Source of the DNA: Vibrio aestuarianus
Lineage (GTDB): Bacteria; Pseudomonadota; Gammaproteobacteria; Enterobacterales; Vibrionaceae
Assembly: GCF_012395185.1 (NCBI RefSeq)
Contig: NZ_JAAZTU010000035.1
Coordinates: forward strand, 1-42,141
Direction of reading: 5' to 3'
Length of the DNA stretch: 42,141 nucleotides
Shown: positions 27,260 to 36,129 of the stretch, piece after piece
Position numbering within the stretch: the first letter of the stretch is position 1
Layout: every line of letters begins with the position of its first letter
Translations under genes and position numbers: made by a program
The notes under the pieces: model-generated
Told to the model about the DNA's origin: nothing
Database searches by the model: none
The model's input: only the letters and a program-made list of their open reading frames with translations

Positions 27260-30200
27260 TTAACCATCAATATTATGTTGATAAGTTAGTAAATGATCGA
27301 CAGCGATGCCGGATGCATTTGTCAGCACGATTTCTAATTTGACCGCTGAGACTTTGAATTCTGGTATTTTCGCGTGAGGGTCGGTGGCACTTGAAGTCAG
27401 TTTATTTGCGGGAGATTCCGCGAAATGAAACGGTACAAATACTACTCCTTGCTGCATTCTTTTGGTGACAAAGGCAGGGGCTTCGATCATGCCACGTCGT
27501 GAACTTAAACGAACCATTTGACTATTATTGATACCTAATTGCTGGGCATCTTGCACGCTGATCATTACTCTTGGGCCTGCTAGGTTATCTAAACCTCGTG
27601 TTTTTCTGGTCATGGTGCCGGTGTGGAATTGTTCCAATAAGCGTCCAGTGGTTAAGATAAGTGGGTATTCACTATCAGGTAACTCCGCTGCGTATCTAAA
27701 CGGAACGGCTACCATCTCGCCTTTGCCACGTTTAAACGTGGTTTGATGTAAAATTCGTGTGCCGTCAGGGGCATGTTCATCACATGGCCATTGTCGACCT
27801 GTTTCACCAATGTTGTGCCAATGAATACCAGCGTATTGTGGGGTGACTTGGCTGATCTCTTGAGTAACTTGCCTAACGTTTTGATAGCGCCATTGCCCGC
27901 CCATTGCTTGAGCTATGCGTTGTACTATCCACCAATCTTCTTTCGCTTCACCGGGGGCTTTAACGACAGGTGTTATGCGTTGAACGCGTCGTTCGGTATT
28001 GGTGAAATGACCTGATTTTTCAGCAAATGAATAAGAAGGCAACACTACATCGGCCAGTTGCGCCGTTTCAGAAAGAAAAATATCCTGCACTACCAAGAAA
28101 TCAAGTTGATTAAGTGCTGCTAACACATGGGCTTGGTCAGGGTCACTCAAAACGGGGTTTTCGCCCATCACGTATAATCCCCGCACCTGTTTTTGTTGCG
28201 CCGCATCAATAATCTCAGTCAGCGTTAAGCCCTTTTCTTGAGAGAGATGATCACATTGCCACGCTTTTGCAAACTTGGTCTGTACCAACGGGTTGGTCAC
28301 TTTTTGATAACCGGGATAATCGCCTGGTAATGCCCCCATATCACAGGCTCCTTGCACGTTTGATTGTCCTCGCAATGGGTTGATGCCACCGCCTTCAACA
28401 CCAATATTGCCGCATAACATCTGCAAGTTGGCGATTGAACGGACATTGTCATGCCCTGTGGTGTGTTGGGTTATTCCCATAGAGTAATAAACCGCAGTGA
28501 CTTGCGCGGTGCCTATCATTTCTGCGATGCGTTTTAAGTCATCCACTTTTACACCCGTAATCAGTTCTACTTTTGCGGGTAAATAAGCGTCTGACATGAC
28601 TTCCATTAATAATTCGTCAAACCCATCAACTCGTTTTTGAATGTAATCTTGATCATACCAAGCATTTTGGATGATCAGTTGCATGATGCCATTGAGCAGC
28701 ATTACATCAGTGCCCGGACGGTGGGCGACGTAGACATCAGCGTGATCAGCCATTGTGATGCGTTTAGGATCGGCAACAATTAAGCGAGCCCCTTGTTTTA
28801 CTGCTTGTTTGATGTGCGAAGCAATGATCGGGTGAGCTGAGGTGGTGTCCGAACCAATGATAAAGATAACATCAGAATGCTTAATGCTTGGGATATCATT
28901 GGTCATGGCACCGCTTCCGAGTGATGCCTCTAGGCCAGTGACGGTTGATGCATGACATAGCCGAGCGCAGTGGTCGACATTATTTGTGCCAAACTCACAA
29001 CGGATTAATTTCTGAAACAGATAGTTGTCTTCATTGGTGGTTTTTGCTGAGGAAAAGCCCGCTAATGCGTTACCACCGTGTTTAAGTTTTAGTTGAGAGA
29101 ATGTGCTACCCACCAATGCAATGGCTTCATCCCATGTAGCTGGCTGCAGTTGTCCATTTTTACGAATTAGTGGGGTTGTTAGCCTTTCGGGGCTATGAAT
29201 GAAGTCGAAACCAAACCGACCTTTGACGCATAACATCCCTTGATTAACGGGAGACTTTTTATCTCCTTCGACATAGCGAATTTTGTTCTGTTTTTCATCA
29301 ACGTACATCACTACTCGGCAGCCGACTCCGCAATAAGTGCAAATGGTTTTTATCGGTTTAAGTACTTCTATCCGTCCTTGGGATTTATCACGTTTATCTA
29401 CCAGAGCGCCCGTTGGACAGACTTGTACGCAAGCTCCGCACTGCACACAATTGGAATCTCCCATTGACGCGCCATGAGTAAACCATGGACGATTTGTGGT
29501 GTGTGAATTTGGCATGTGAGAGAGATGCAATGCACCATGCACTGTTTGTTCTTGACAGGTTTGCACACACAATCCGCAGCTAATACAGCGGTTAGCATCA
29601 AATACAATAAACTCGCTACTTTTGTCGACAGGAAAATGTTGCTTATCTTGATTGATTAGCTGCTCAGGCATTACATGATATTCACTCGCGTAATCACGTA
29701 ACTTACAATCGGTATTGACTTGGCATCCACACTCTAAGCAGCGCTTTGCTTCTTCTTTTGACGCTTTTACGCCAGCATCCAGCTCGACTTCTGAAAAGTT
29801 AGTACGGCGATATAAGCTGGGCAAGTGAGGGAAGAGTACCCGCCTTTTGCTTGCTTCTAAGTGGTATTCACTGCTTTTTACTTCGCTCAGTTGTGCGGCT
29901 TTTTGGCTATTGAACGTTTTTAGTTTAGGGGCGAATTCACCCAGTAATAATTTTTGAGCGATGGCTTGTGCAGCCACCTTCCCATCAGCGATGGCTTCTA
30001 TCGCTGTGGCGGGCCCGCGCCTAAAATCACCAATTGAAAATAGAGACCCTTGATGATGCATAGTGTGGGCATCTACTTGCGCCGTATTTTTCTGGGTGAG
30101 AGGGGGCGGCGTGGTTAGCCCTGAAAAAATATCGGTATCTGGAGTCTGAGATAACGCAGCGATCACCGTGTCAAACGCTTCTTCATAGATTTCGCCAGTG

Positions 30201-31450
30201 GCTATAGGCTGACGACGGCCCGAGTCGTCAGTTTCTCCAAGCTCCATTTTTTCAAGGCGTAGTGCGCGTACCTGTCCATACTCATCGCTGAGGTTTTCTA
30301 GCGGGTTGGTAAGGAAATCGAATTTAACGCCTTCGTGTGCCGCCGCTTCTATTTCGTATTCTTCAGCTGGCATTTCAGACAAGGTTCGACGATAGATAAG
30401 GGTAGTTTGTGCACTTAAACGCTGGGCTGTTCGTGCACAATCGATAGCGGTATTACCACCCCCAATGACCGCAACCTTTTTGCCTGTGATGCATTGCTTG
30501 GTGGTAAGCGAATCTTTTAAATAATCCACACCTAAATAGCAGCCTTTTAATCGACTTCCAGGATAGTGAGCACTTACCGCTTTAGTTGCGCCAATGGCTA
30601 AACAAACGGCATGATAGTCACGCTGTAGGTTATCGAGAGTGAAATCTTTTCCAATTTTATGGTTACATAATATTTTCATGCCTGAAGCAGCAAGGAGTTC
30701 AATTTCTTGATCGAGTAGCTTTTTGGGTAAGCGGTATTCTGGAATGCCGTACTGTAGCCACCCGCCCGGTTTGGGCATCGCTTCAAACAAAGTAACACTA
30801 AACCCCAGTTGGCGTAGGTAGTAACCACACGCTAACCCAGCAGGCCCCGCGCCTACAATGGCGACATTGTAACCATTGTTTGAGACTGGCTTCGCCTGAT
30901 AAGGCGTGTTTTGTTGTAAATCGATATCAGCAGCGTGACGTTTCAGTTGGCGGATAGCTAGGGGTTCATCAATCAGCGAACGGCGACATTGTGCTTCACA
31001 AAACGCCGGGCAGACCCGGCCAATAGAAACGGGGAGAGGAAGATGACGCTTGATGATTTCTACGGCTTTTTGATGTTCTCCTTTGGCTATGTGATGTAGG
31101 TAAGATTGAACGTCAACATGGGCAGGACAAGCTACTTGACAAGGCGCTTCGCAGTCCGCGTTGTGGTCAGATAGTAATTTAGCCAAGGCAAGGTTGCGTT
31201 TTTCTGATAGTGCTTTTGACTGTGTTCGGAAGTGAATATTGTTATCAACCGGGTGCTCACAGGCACGAACTAACACACTATTGCCATCTTTAGTTTCGAC
31301 TTCAACCACACAGAGATCGCAATGGACTTTTCCGGTTTGGTGGCTGGCTGCGCAAAGGGTTGGAATGGCGACTCCTACCGATGTGGCGGCTTCCAGTAGA
31401 GTTGATGCTTGACCAACTTGATATTGAACGTCATTGATCACCACTTTCAT
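27260..31450 (-). CDS. fdhF: Fused formate dehydrogenase: 2Fe-2S, GltD-like flavin module, ferredoxin module, molybdopterin catalytic subunit
   Basis: 1,396 residues, cytoplasmic (no Tat signal). Modules in order: plant-type 2Fe-2S domain with Cys33, 44, 47 and 64; GltD-like part with Cys100/104/108 and Cys147/151/155, FAD motif GAGPAG at about 200 and NAD(P) motif GGGNTA at about 330; two 4Fe-4S clusters (Cys622/625/628/632 and Cys668/671/674/678); the molybdopterin N-terminal cluster (Cys704/707/711); and the formate dehydrogenase catalytic part with Cys832-His833 (ARLCHAS), so Mo/W is held by Cys rather than Sec. Then MGITQHTTGHDN and GGGINPLRGQSNVQGACDMG. It likely oxidises formate to CO2 and passes electrons through the clusters to its own flavin/NAD(P) module. 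Separate beta and gamma subunits are absent nearby, and so are maturation genes such as fdhD. The symbol is by similarity of the catalytic part only. Confidence 0.92.
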   Translation of the reverse strand: MKVVINDVQYQVGQASTLLEAATSVGVAIPTLCAASHQTGKVHCDLCVVEVETKDGNSVLVRACEHPVDNNIHFRTQSKALSEKRNLALAKLLSDHNADCEAPCQVACPAHVDVQSYLHHIAKGEHQKAVEIIKRHLPLPVSIGRVCPAFCEAQCRRSLIDEPLAIRQLKRHAADIDLQQNTPYQAKPVSNNGYNVAIVGAGPAGLACGYYLRQLGFSVTLFEAMPKPGGWLQYGIPEYRLPKKLLDQEIELLAASGMKILCNHKIGKDFTLDNLQRDYHAVCLAIGATKAVSAHYPGSRLKGCYLGVDYLKDSLTTKQCITGKKVAVIGGGNTAIDCARTAQRLSAQTTLIYRRTLSEMPAEEYEIEAAAHEGVKFDFLTNPLENLSDEYGQVRALRLEKMELGETDDSGRRQPIATGEIYEEAFDTVIAALSQTPDTDIFSGLTTPPPLTQKNTAQVDAHTMHHQGSLFSIGDFRRGPATAIEAIADGKVAAQAIAQKLLLGEFAPKLKTFNSQKAAQLSEVKSSEYHLEASKRRVLFPHLPSLYRRTNFSEVELDAGVKASKEEAKRCLECGCQVNTDCKLRDYASEYHVMPEQLINQDKQHFPVDKSSEFIVFDANRCISCGLCVQTCQEQTVHGALHLSHMPNSHTTNRPWFTHGASMGDSNCVQCGACVQVCPTGALVDKRDKSQGRIEVLKPIKTICTYCGVGCRVVMYVDEKQNKIRYVEGDKKSPVNQGMLCVKGRFGFDFIHSPERLTTPLIRKNGQLQPATWDEAIALVGSTFSQLKLKHGGNALAGFSSAKTTNEDNYLFQKLIRCEFGTNNVDHCARLCHASTVTGLEASLGSGAMTNDIPSIKHSDVIFIIGSDTTSAHPIIASHIKQAVKQGARLIVADPKRITMADHADVYVAHRPGTDVMLLNGIMQLIIQNAWYDQDYIQKRVDGFDELLMEVMSDAYLPAKVELITGVKVDDLKRIAEMIGTAQVTAVYYSMGITQHTTGHDNVRSIANLQMLCGNIGVEGGGINPLRGQSNVQGACDMGALPGDYPGYQKVTNPLVQTKFAKAWQCDHLSQEKGLTLTEIIDAAQQKQVRGLYVMGENPVLSDPDQAHVLAALNQLDFLVVQDIFLSETAQLADVVLPSYSFAEKSGHFTNTERRVQRITPVVKAPGEAKEDWWIVQRIAQAMGGQWRYQNVRQVTQEISQVTPQYAGIHWHNIGETGRQWPCDEHAPDGTRILHQTTFKRGKGEMVAVPFRYAAELPDSEYPLILTTGRLLEQFHTGTMTRKTRGLDNLAGPRVMISVQDAQQLGINNSQMVRLSSRRGMIEAPAFVTKRMQQGVVFVPFHFAESPANKLTSSATDPHAKIPEFKVSAVKLEIVLTNASGIAVDHLLTYQHNIDG

Positions 31451-31788
31451 AGTTCGCCCCTAAAAAGATACGCACGTTCAGAGTTACACCTCACATCCTT
31501 CGCGCAGGTTGCTACGATGAATGTTGAGCTCTATGAAAACGCACTGAAGTAGGGTTTTCTAATTAGGTGCTGAATAAAGTGCGTGTCATAAGGTGCTAAT
31601 GTCTGCATCAATCTTGTGGTTATTGCATTGAGTATAAAAAATCCATGCTGTGAATCCCTAGATCTAGTTCTCATTTTGGTTAAACAATCGTCACGATTAG
31701 GCAATATAAATTTAACTAATTTGTCATGTTTAACCGCTAAGCTGCTTTCCATATCTAATAACAAGGCAAGTAAAGTCAAGGAGCAAAC
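31451..31788. other. Divergent control region between fdhF and the PhoX gene
   Basis: 338 bp without a credible gene. It must carry promoters in both directions. Isolated Pho-box-like half sites occur (GTGTCAT at 31583-31589; TTGTCAT at 31721-31727) but no convincing pair of direct repeats 11 bp apart, so PhoB control of the phosphatase is not shown. Confidence 0.45.
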
Positions 31789-33669
31789 ATGTGGAAGCGT
31801 GATGAGCAAGAGTCTCAATTTAGTGAAATGATCGAAGCGAGGCTTTCTCGCCGTCGCTTTATGGCGGGCAGTGCGGCAGTTAGTGCTGGTGCATTTTTAA
31901 CATTGAATCCAGTCGCTAAAGCTGTTGCTGCGCAGCCTAATTCATCGTTGCTTAACTTCGAACCAATACCGACATCAACAGCCGATAGCGTCATCGTGCC
32001 GAAAGGCTACAAGGCAACACCGTTAATGTCTTGGGGTGACCCGATTTTTGCAGATGCGCCCGAATTTGATCAAAGTGGCAAACAAGATTCAAGTGCACAA
32101 GAACGTCAGTTTGGCGATAACACGGACGGTATGAGCTTCTTCCCCATTGCTGATGATCGCGCTGTACTGGCTATCAATAACGAATACACCAATTACGAAT
32201 ATCTGTTTGCTCACAAAGGCGAAGCCATGACCGCCGACGATGTTCGTAAAGCGCAAGCTGCTGTTGGGGTGACCATTGTTGAAGTAGTACGAAAAAATGG
32301 CCAATGGATGGTGGATCGTTCAGGGCAAAGAAACCGCCGTATTACAGCCAATACCCCGATGCAATTGACGGGGCCAGCGGCCGGTCATACTTTGATGAAA
32401 ACTGATGCAGACCCTAGTGGCATGAAACCTTTCGGTACTTTTAATAACTGCGCCAATGGCCAAACCCCATGGGGCACGTACCTGACTTGTGAAGAGAACT
32501 TTGATGATTTCTTTGGGACCGATCAAGCGGGAGTATCACTAACGGCAGATCAAAAACGTTATGGTATTGAAGCCAAACCGAGCAGTTATAAATGGCATCA
32601 ACATGATGCACGTTTTGACGTGGCGAAGAACCCGAATGAACCAAACCGCTTTGGCTGGGTAGTTGAAATTGACCCGAATGATCCAACTGCCACGCCACTA
32701 AAACGTACAGCGTTAGGCCGTTTTAAGCATGAGAATGCGGCACTGACCATCAACAATGATGGGCATGCGGTGGTGTATCTTGGTGATGACGAACGTGGTG
32801 AACATCTTTACAAATTTGTTTCAAAAAATCGTTACCAAGAGGGCAATGATGCGGCAAACCGCAATCTTCTCGAAGAAGGTACGTTGTACGTTGCTAAGTT
32901 TGATATGAATGATAAAGAGCTGAAAGGCCAAGGGCATTGGATTGAATTAACCTTTGGTAAAAACGGTTTAACACCTGAAAATGGTTTTAAGGATCACGCA
33001 GAGGTGATGATTTTTGCTCGTCGTGCGGCAACGCAAGTTGGGGCAACCACTATGGATCGTCCAGAATGGGTGGCGGTGCATCCAAGTAACAAATACGTTT
33101 TCTGTACTTTAACCAATAACAAAAACCGTGGCGTAAAAGAGGGACAACCTGTCGGTGGTCCCAACCCTCGTGCGAAAAATAACTACGGGCAGATTCTGCG
33201 TTGGATGCCAGTCAACGGCGACCACACTAGCGACAAATTTGCATGGGATCTGTATTTAATCGCCGGTAACCCAACGGTTCACAAAGGTAATTTGTACGCT
33301 GGTAGTGACAATATTCATGCTGACAACATGTTTAACAGCCCTGACGGTATTGGGTTCGATAAAGCCGGTCGTTTGTGGATTCAAACTGACGGTAAGTACT
33401 CCAATAAGGGGGACTTTGCAGGTCAAGGCAACAACCAAATGCTGTGTGGTGACCCGATTACGGGTGAAGTGCAGCGTTTTCTAACAGGTCCTATTGCGTG
33501 TGAAATTACCGGTTTAACCTTCTCGCCAGACCAAAAAACCATGTTTATTGGTGTGCAGCACCCCGGTGAAGATGGGGCTCCTTCTCATTTTCCAGACGGT
33601 GGTAGTACTAAGCCTCGTTCAACGATAATGATGATTACTCGCGAAGATGGTGGTGTTATCGGTGCATAG
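31789..33669 (+). CDS. PhoX family phosphatase (DUF839), Tat-exported
   Basis: 626 residues with AAGGAGC 7 bp before ATG 31789. The N-terminus has a twin-arginine signal (Ser20-Arg-Arg-Arg-Phe-Met, then a moderately hydrophobic segment and AKAVAAQP), so it is exported folded, as expected for PhoX, a calcium/iron phosphatase that frees phosphate from organic esters in the periplasm or outside. DUF839 landmarks: FPIADDRAVLAINNEYTNYE, NNCANGQTPWGTYLTCEENF, GWVVEIDPNDP, LGRFKHENAAL, YLGDDERGEHLYKFVS, PDGIGFDKAGRLWIQTDG and MFIGVQHPGE. From memory, V. cholerae VCA0033 is the counterpart. Single-gene unit. Confidence 0.95.
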   Translation: MWKRDEQESQFSEMIEARLSRRRFMAGSAAVSAGAFLTLNPVAKAVAAQPNSSLLNFEPIPTSTADSVIVPKGYKATPLMSWGDPIFADAPEFDQSGKQDSSAQERQFGDNTDGMSFFPIADDRAVLAINNEYTNYEYLFAHKGEAMTADDVRKAQAAVGVTIVEVVRKNGQWMVDRSGQRNRRITANTPMQLTGPAAGHTLMKTDADPSGMKPFGTFNNCANGQTPWGTYLTCEENFDDFFGTDQAGVSLTADQKRYGIEAKPSSYKWHQHDARFDVAKNPNEPNRFGWVVEIDPNDPTATPLKRTALGRFKHENAALTINNDGHAVVYLGDDERGEHLYKFVSKNRYQEGNDAANRNLLEEGTLYVAKFDMNDKELKGQGHWIELTFGKNGLTPENGFKDHAEVMIFARRAATQVGATTMDRPEWVAVHPSNKYVFCTLTNNKNRGVKEGQPVGGPNPRAKNNYGQILRWMPVNGDHTSDKFAWDLYLIAGNPTVHKGNLYAGSDNIHADNMFNSPDGIGFDKAGRLWIQTDGKYSNKGDFAGQGNNQMLCGDPITGEVQRFLTGPIACEITGLTFSPDQKTMFIGVQHPGEDGAPSHFPDGGSTKPRSTIMMITREDGGVIGA

Positions 33670-33731
33670 CGCCACTAGTTTAAGTCACTAAACCGTTCAA
33701 AAAATAATAACCAGTTGGCTATATAATATTC

Positions 33732-33752
33732 AGGGAGCTTCGGCTCCCTTTG
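33732..33752 (+). terminator. Terminator after the PhoX gene
   Basis: 7-bp stem AGGGAGC/GCTCCCT with TTCG tetraloop, followed by TTTG. It lies between convergent genes and touches the stop of the LysR gene; the T run is short, so it is of medium strength. Confidence 0.75.
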
Positions 33753-34643
33753 TTAGTTTTGCATTAAAACTCGGATGCTTTGTAATACGGTTTTGTAGCG
33801 AGTGGGTAACTGTCGATGGTATTTTTGTAAACTATAGACCGTCTCATTAATACTGGTTTTAGGCTGGTGTAGTCTGACCTGCTGCTGCTCAACGTGAGCT
33901 TCTACCGCACCAAAAGGTAAGACAGTAAATCCAATTCCTTGTGTGATCGGCACTAAGATTTGACTAAGTTGATTGATATAACCGACGCTAGGTAATGAGT
34001 CAATGGCAATGCCTGCCAGCGCTTCATCTCGGCTATGTGCAAAATAGATCGAGAGGTAATGCTCGGCATCAGGGTGACGAATGAGACCAAGTTTTTGTAA
34101 CAGTTCTGGCGTGACCTGCGTATTTTTGGTCGAATTTGGTATTACTAAGCACAGAGCCTCTTGACCAATTTGTTGCCATTGATAGGCACCTTGTGCAGGT
34201 TTTTGGGTAACAATACCGATGTCAGTCGTGCCATTTTTTATCGCCTCTACAATTTTATTGTGAGGTGCGACTTCGATATGAATGACTAGCTGTGGATGCT
34301 TCGTCTGTAGCGCAATAAGCGTCGGATAAATACGCATCGCCATTGCACCAGAACAGGAAATATAGCAGTTGCCAGCGTATGGGTCATCAAAACTCAGTTG
34401 TTCCAATAGCTGCAATTCGTTGCGCTTTTGTTCCAACGTGTACTGATACATCAATCGACCTTGCTCGGTAAGATCAAAACTCTTTTTTTCTCGCTTTATC
34501 AAAGCGTGGCCGCACGCCTCTTCTAATTTCTTTATGTGCTGACTGACGCCCGGCTGTGTCATATGTAGCTTTTCTGCCGTGCGTGTAAAATGACCGACAT
34601 CGATCAGAGTTTTAAAAGTATTGAGCCAGATTGGGTTAAGCAT
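33753..34643 (-). CDS. LysR family transcriptional regulator
   Basis: 296 residues from ATG 34643 (a TTG two codons upstream is less likely). N-terminal helix-turn-helix: WLNTFKTLIDVGHFTRTAEKLHMTQPGVSQHIKKLEEACG; effector domain from about residue 90, beginning CYISCSGAMAMRIYP, with the usual TTDIGIVTQKP and GIGFTVLPFGAV segments. The target genes cannot be read from sequence; the nearest divergent gene is thiD, but that has its own riboswitch and lies about 400 bp away. A short palindrome 27 bp upstream of the start could be its own operator. Confidence 0.94.
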   Translation of the reverse strand: MLNPIWLNTFKTLIDVGHFTRTAEKLHMTQPGVSQHIKKLEEACGHALIKREKKSFDLTEQGRLMYQYTLEQKRNELQLLEQLSFDDPYAGNCYISCSGAMAMRIYPTLIALQTKHPQLVIHIEVAPHNKIVEAIKNGTTDIGIVTQKPAQGAYQWQQIGQEALCLVIPNSTKNTQVTPELLQKLGLIRHPDAEHYLSIYFAHSRDEALAGIAIDSLPSVGYINQLSQILVPITQGIGFTVLPFGAVEAHVEQQQVRLHQPKTSINETVYSLQKYHRQLPTRYKTVLQSIRVLMQN

Positions 34644-34669
34644 CGTCAATCACACTGATAACAAAATAT

Positions 34670-34682
34670 TCTTAATTTAAGA
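34670..34682. promoter_or_regulatory. Possible LysR autoregulatory site
   Basis: TCTTAA-T-TTAAGA, a perfect palindrome with the T-N11-A form used by LysR proteins, 27 bp before the regulator start. A second perfect palindrome, AAACGTACGTTT, lies at 34692-34703. Confidence 0.4.
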
Positions 34683-34831
34683 TTAAATCATAAACGTACG
34701 TTTGCATACAATCATCTCGATGGATAAGAGCTAAACCTGAAAAACAACACGATAGGGTAATACATCGTAGCGTTACCACTCGTTTTTGCTTTTCTATTTT
34801 TGCTGACAATTGATATCATCACCGTTCTATA

Positions 34832-34932
34832 GTCGGGGAGCCAAATATCAAGCTTATTTTAGTTTGATTGGGCTGAGATCGCAGTGCGAGACCCGTTGAA
34901 CCTGATTCAGTTAATACTGGCGTAGGGAACTA
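34832..34932 (+). ncRNA. TPP riboswitch (THI element)
   Basis: The conserved pieces of the thiamine pyrophosphate aptamer occur in order: CGGGGAGCC (34834-34842) at the P1/P2 side, GGGCTGAGA (about 34869-34877), GACCCGTTGAACCTGATTC and then the closing TACTGGCGTAGGGAAC. The variable P3 arm is the TCAAGCTTATTTTAGTTTGA hairpin. It lies on the strand of and directly upstream of thiD, about 107 bases from its ATG, and would lower thiD expression when TPP is plentiful. Confidence 0.95.
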
Positions 34933-34943
34933 TCCACTTTGTC

Positions 34944-35007
34944 ATTGAAAATGAAAACTTGTTTCCTTTTCAATCATGTTGCGGATGTGGTGGACTAATA
35001 TTAGTCA
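34944..35007 (+). promoter_or_regulatory. Structured expression region between riboswitch and thiD
   Basis: A long imperfect hairpin (outer stem ATTGAAAA/TTTTCAAT, 34944-34974) is followed by a perfect 14-base palindrome GACTAATATTAGTC (34994-35007). No T run follows either, so control is more likely on ribosome access to GGAG at about 35031 than by an intrinsic terminator. Confidence 0.5.
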
Positions 35008-35039
35008 TCATTCCTACGCGCTTACTTTTCGGAGCGTGT

Positions 35040-35885
35040 ATGTTTCAAGCAAATCCTAACTCTCATATTCCTATTGTACTTACCATTGCTGGTTCTGATT
35101 CTGGTGGTGGCGCGGGTATTCAAGCCGATATCAAAGCCATTTCAGCGACGGGGGGTTATGCATGCTCTGTTATTACGGCATTAACGGCCCAAAATACGCA
35201 GCGAGTCAGTGGGGTCTTACCGGTTCCTGTCACTTTTATTGAGCAGCAACTCGACGCCGTATTTACTGACCTCAACATTATTGCGGTAAAGGTTGGAATG
35301 TTAGCAGACGCTAATATCATTCAAATCGTTGCGCAGAAATTACGTCAGTATCAACCGCAATTTATCGTGCTTGATCCGGTGATGGTCGCAACCAGTGGTG
35401 ATCTGTTATTGCAACCAGAGGCGATTGATTCTCTCAAAACCCATCTATTACCGATTGCCACTGTTGTGACACCTAATTTAGCGGAAGCTGCTGCTTTACT
35501 TGGTACTGCAATACCAGCTGCAGAGGCTCAAATGCACCAAATGGTAGAAAAAATTCGTGGCTTAGATTGCTTTGCAGTATTGCTCAAAGGTGGCCATTTA
35601 AAAGATGAAGTGAATAGCAACGACTTATTGATAACAGCGGATAAGACTCACCTATTCCAAGCGCAGCGAATCGCAACGATGAATACCCACGGTACTGGGT
35701 GTACACTCTCTTCGGCTATCGCCTCACGCTTAGCCCAAGGGGATGAGTTACAGGCCGCTGTTAGTTGTGCGAAACAGTATCTTTCACAAGCGATCAGCTG
35801 TGCTGATAGGTTACACGTGGGGCATGGGCATGGGCCTGTCGATCATTTTTATAACTTACGTACTGGTTTGGACTTTAAGCGTTAA
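35040..35885 (+). CDS. thiD: Hydroxymethylpyrimidine/phosphomethylpyrimidine kinase
   Basis: 281 residues from ATG 35040, which has GGAG 7 bp upstream; codons further up belong to the riboswitch leader. ThiD phosphorylates HMP and HMP-phosphate to HMP-diphosphate for thiamine synthesis in the cytoplasm. Family marks: TIAGSDSGGGAGIQADIKA (residues 14-32), ALTAQNTQ, VKVGMLAD, LDPVMVATSGD, TPNLAEAAALLG, LLKGGHL and the anion-hole/catalytic THGTGCTLSSAIA near residue 220. The preceding TPP riboswitch confirms the pathway. No other thiamine gene lies in the window, so this copy works as an orphan, perhaps for salvage. A MITE-like repeat begins just after the stop. Confidence 0.96.
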   Translation: MFQANPNSHIPIVLTIAGSDSGGGAGIQADIKAISATGGYACSVITALTAQNTQRVSGVLPVPVTFIEQQLDAVFTDLNIIAVKVGMLADANIIQIVAQKLRQYQPQFIVLDPVMVATSGDLLLQPEAIDSLKTHLLPIATVVTPNLAEAAALLGTAIPAAEAQMHQMVEKIRGLDCFAVLLKGGHLKDEVNSNDLLITADKTHLFQAQRIATMNTHGTGCTLSSAIASRLAQGDELQAAVSCAKQYLSQAISCADRLHVGHGHGPVDHFYNLRTGLDFKR

Positions 35886-35886
35886 A

Positions 35887-36017
35887 TATATCCCCTTCCT
35901 ACTTGAAGATGCAGCGGTGTTTGTCTGCGTTCGTTTACCCCAATCACATAGCCTGCCTATGCTCAGGGGGATAAACTCATTTGCCGCCTACCTGCAACTC
36001 CAAGTAGTTTGGGTATA
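35887..36017. repeat. MITE-like intergenic repeat with imperfect terminal inverted repeats
   Basis: 131-bp element with ends TATATCCCCTTCCTACTTG and (inverted) TATACCCAAACTACTTGG, each followed by an (A/G)AG(A/T)TGCAG match, so the ends pair over about 28 bases. A hairpin with CATAG/CTATG occupies the middle (about 35946-35960). It carries no gene of its own. The right 38 bases occur again at 40980-41017 with a single mismatch and the outer 17 at 39804-39820. I recognise this style as a repeat common in Vibrio intergenic regions. Confidence 0.8.
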
Positions 36018-36129
36018 AAGTTGTCGTTTTTTGGCATTTCTTTGCCACCGAATTGACCGCGATTTGATACATTTTACACATCGGCCCCGTTATTATCTCT
36101 CTCTATTTTATAGTGCTGTGGTGAGTGAT

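Noticed and set aside
31583..31600. Pho box before the PhoX gene
   Set aside because: The first repeat is good (GTGTCAT) but the second, TGCTAAT, matches only partly and lies about 190 bp from the start codon.
31531..31831. Open frames on both strands between fdhF and the PhoX gene
   Set aside because: No ribosome sites, no recognisable protein pattern, and they overlap each other in the divergent promoter region.
34959..35039. N-terminal extension of ThiD from a TTG in the riboswitch leader
   Set aside because: The extra 27 residues are Cys-rich and unlike ThiD, while ATG 35040 has GGAG and starts right before the conserved TIAGSDSGG.
35887..36017. Insertion sequence remnant
   Set aside because: No transposase coding; only terminal inverted repeats and an inner hairpin, so it is called a MITE-like repeat.
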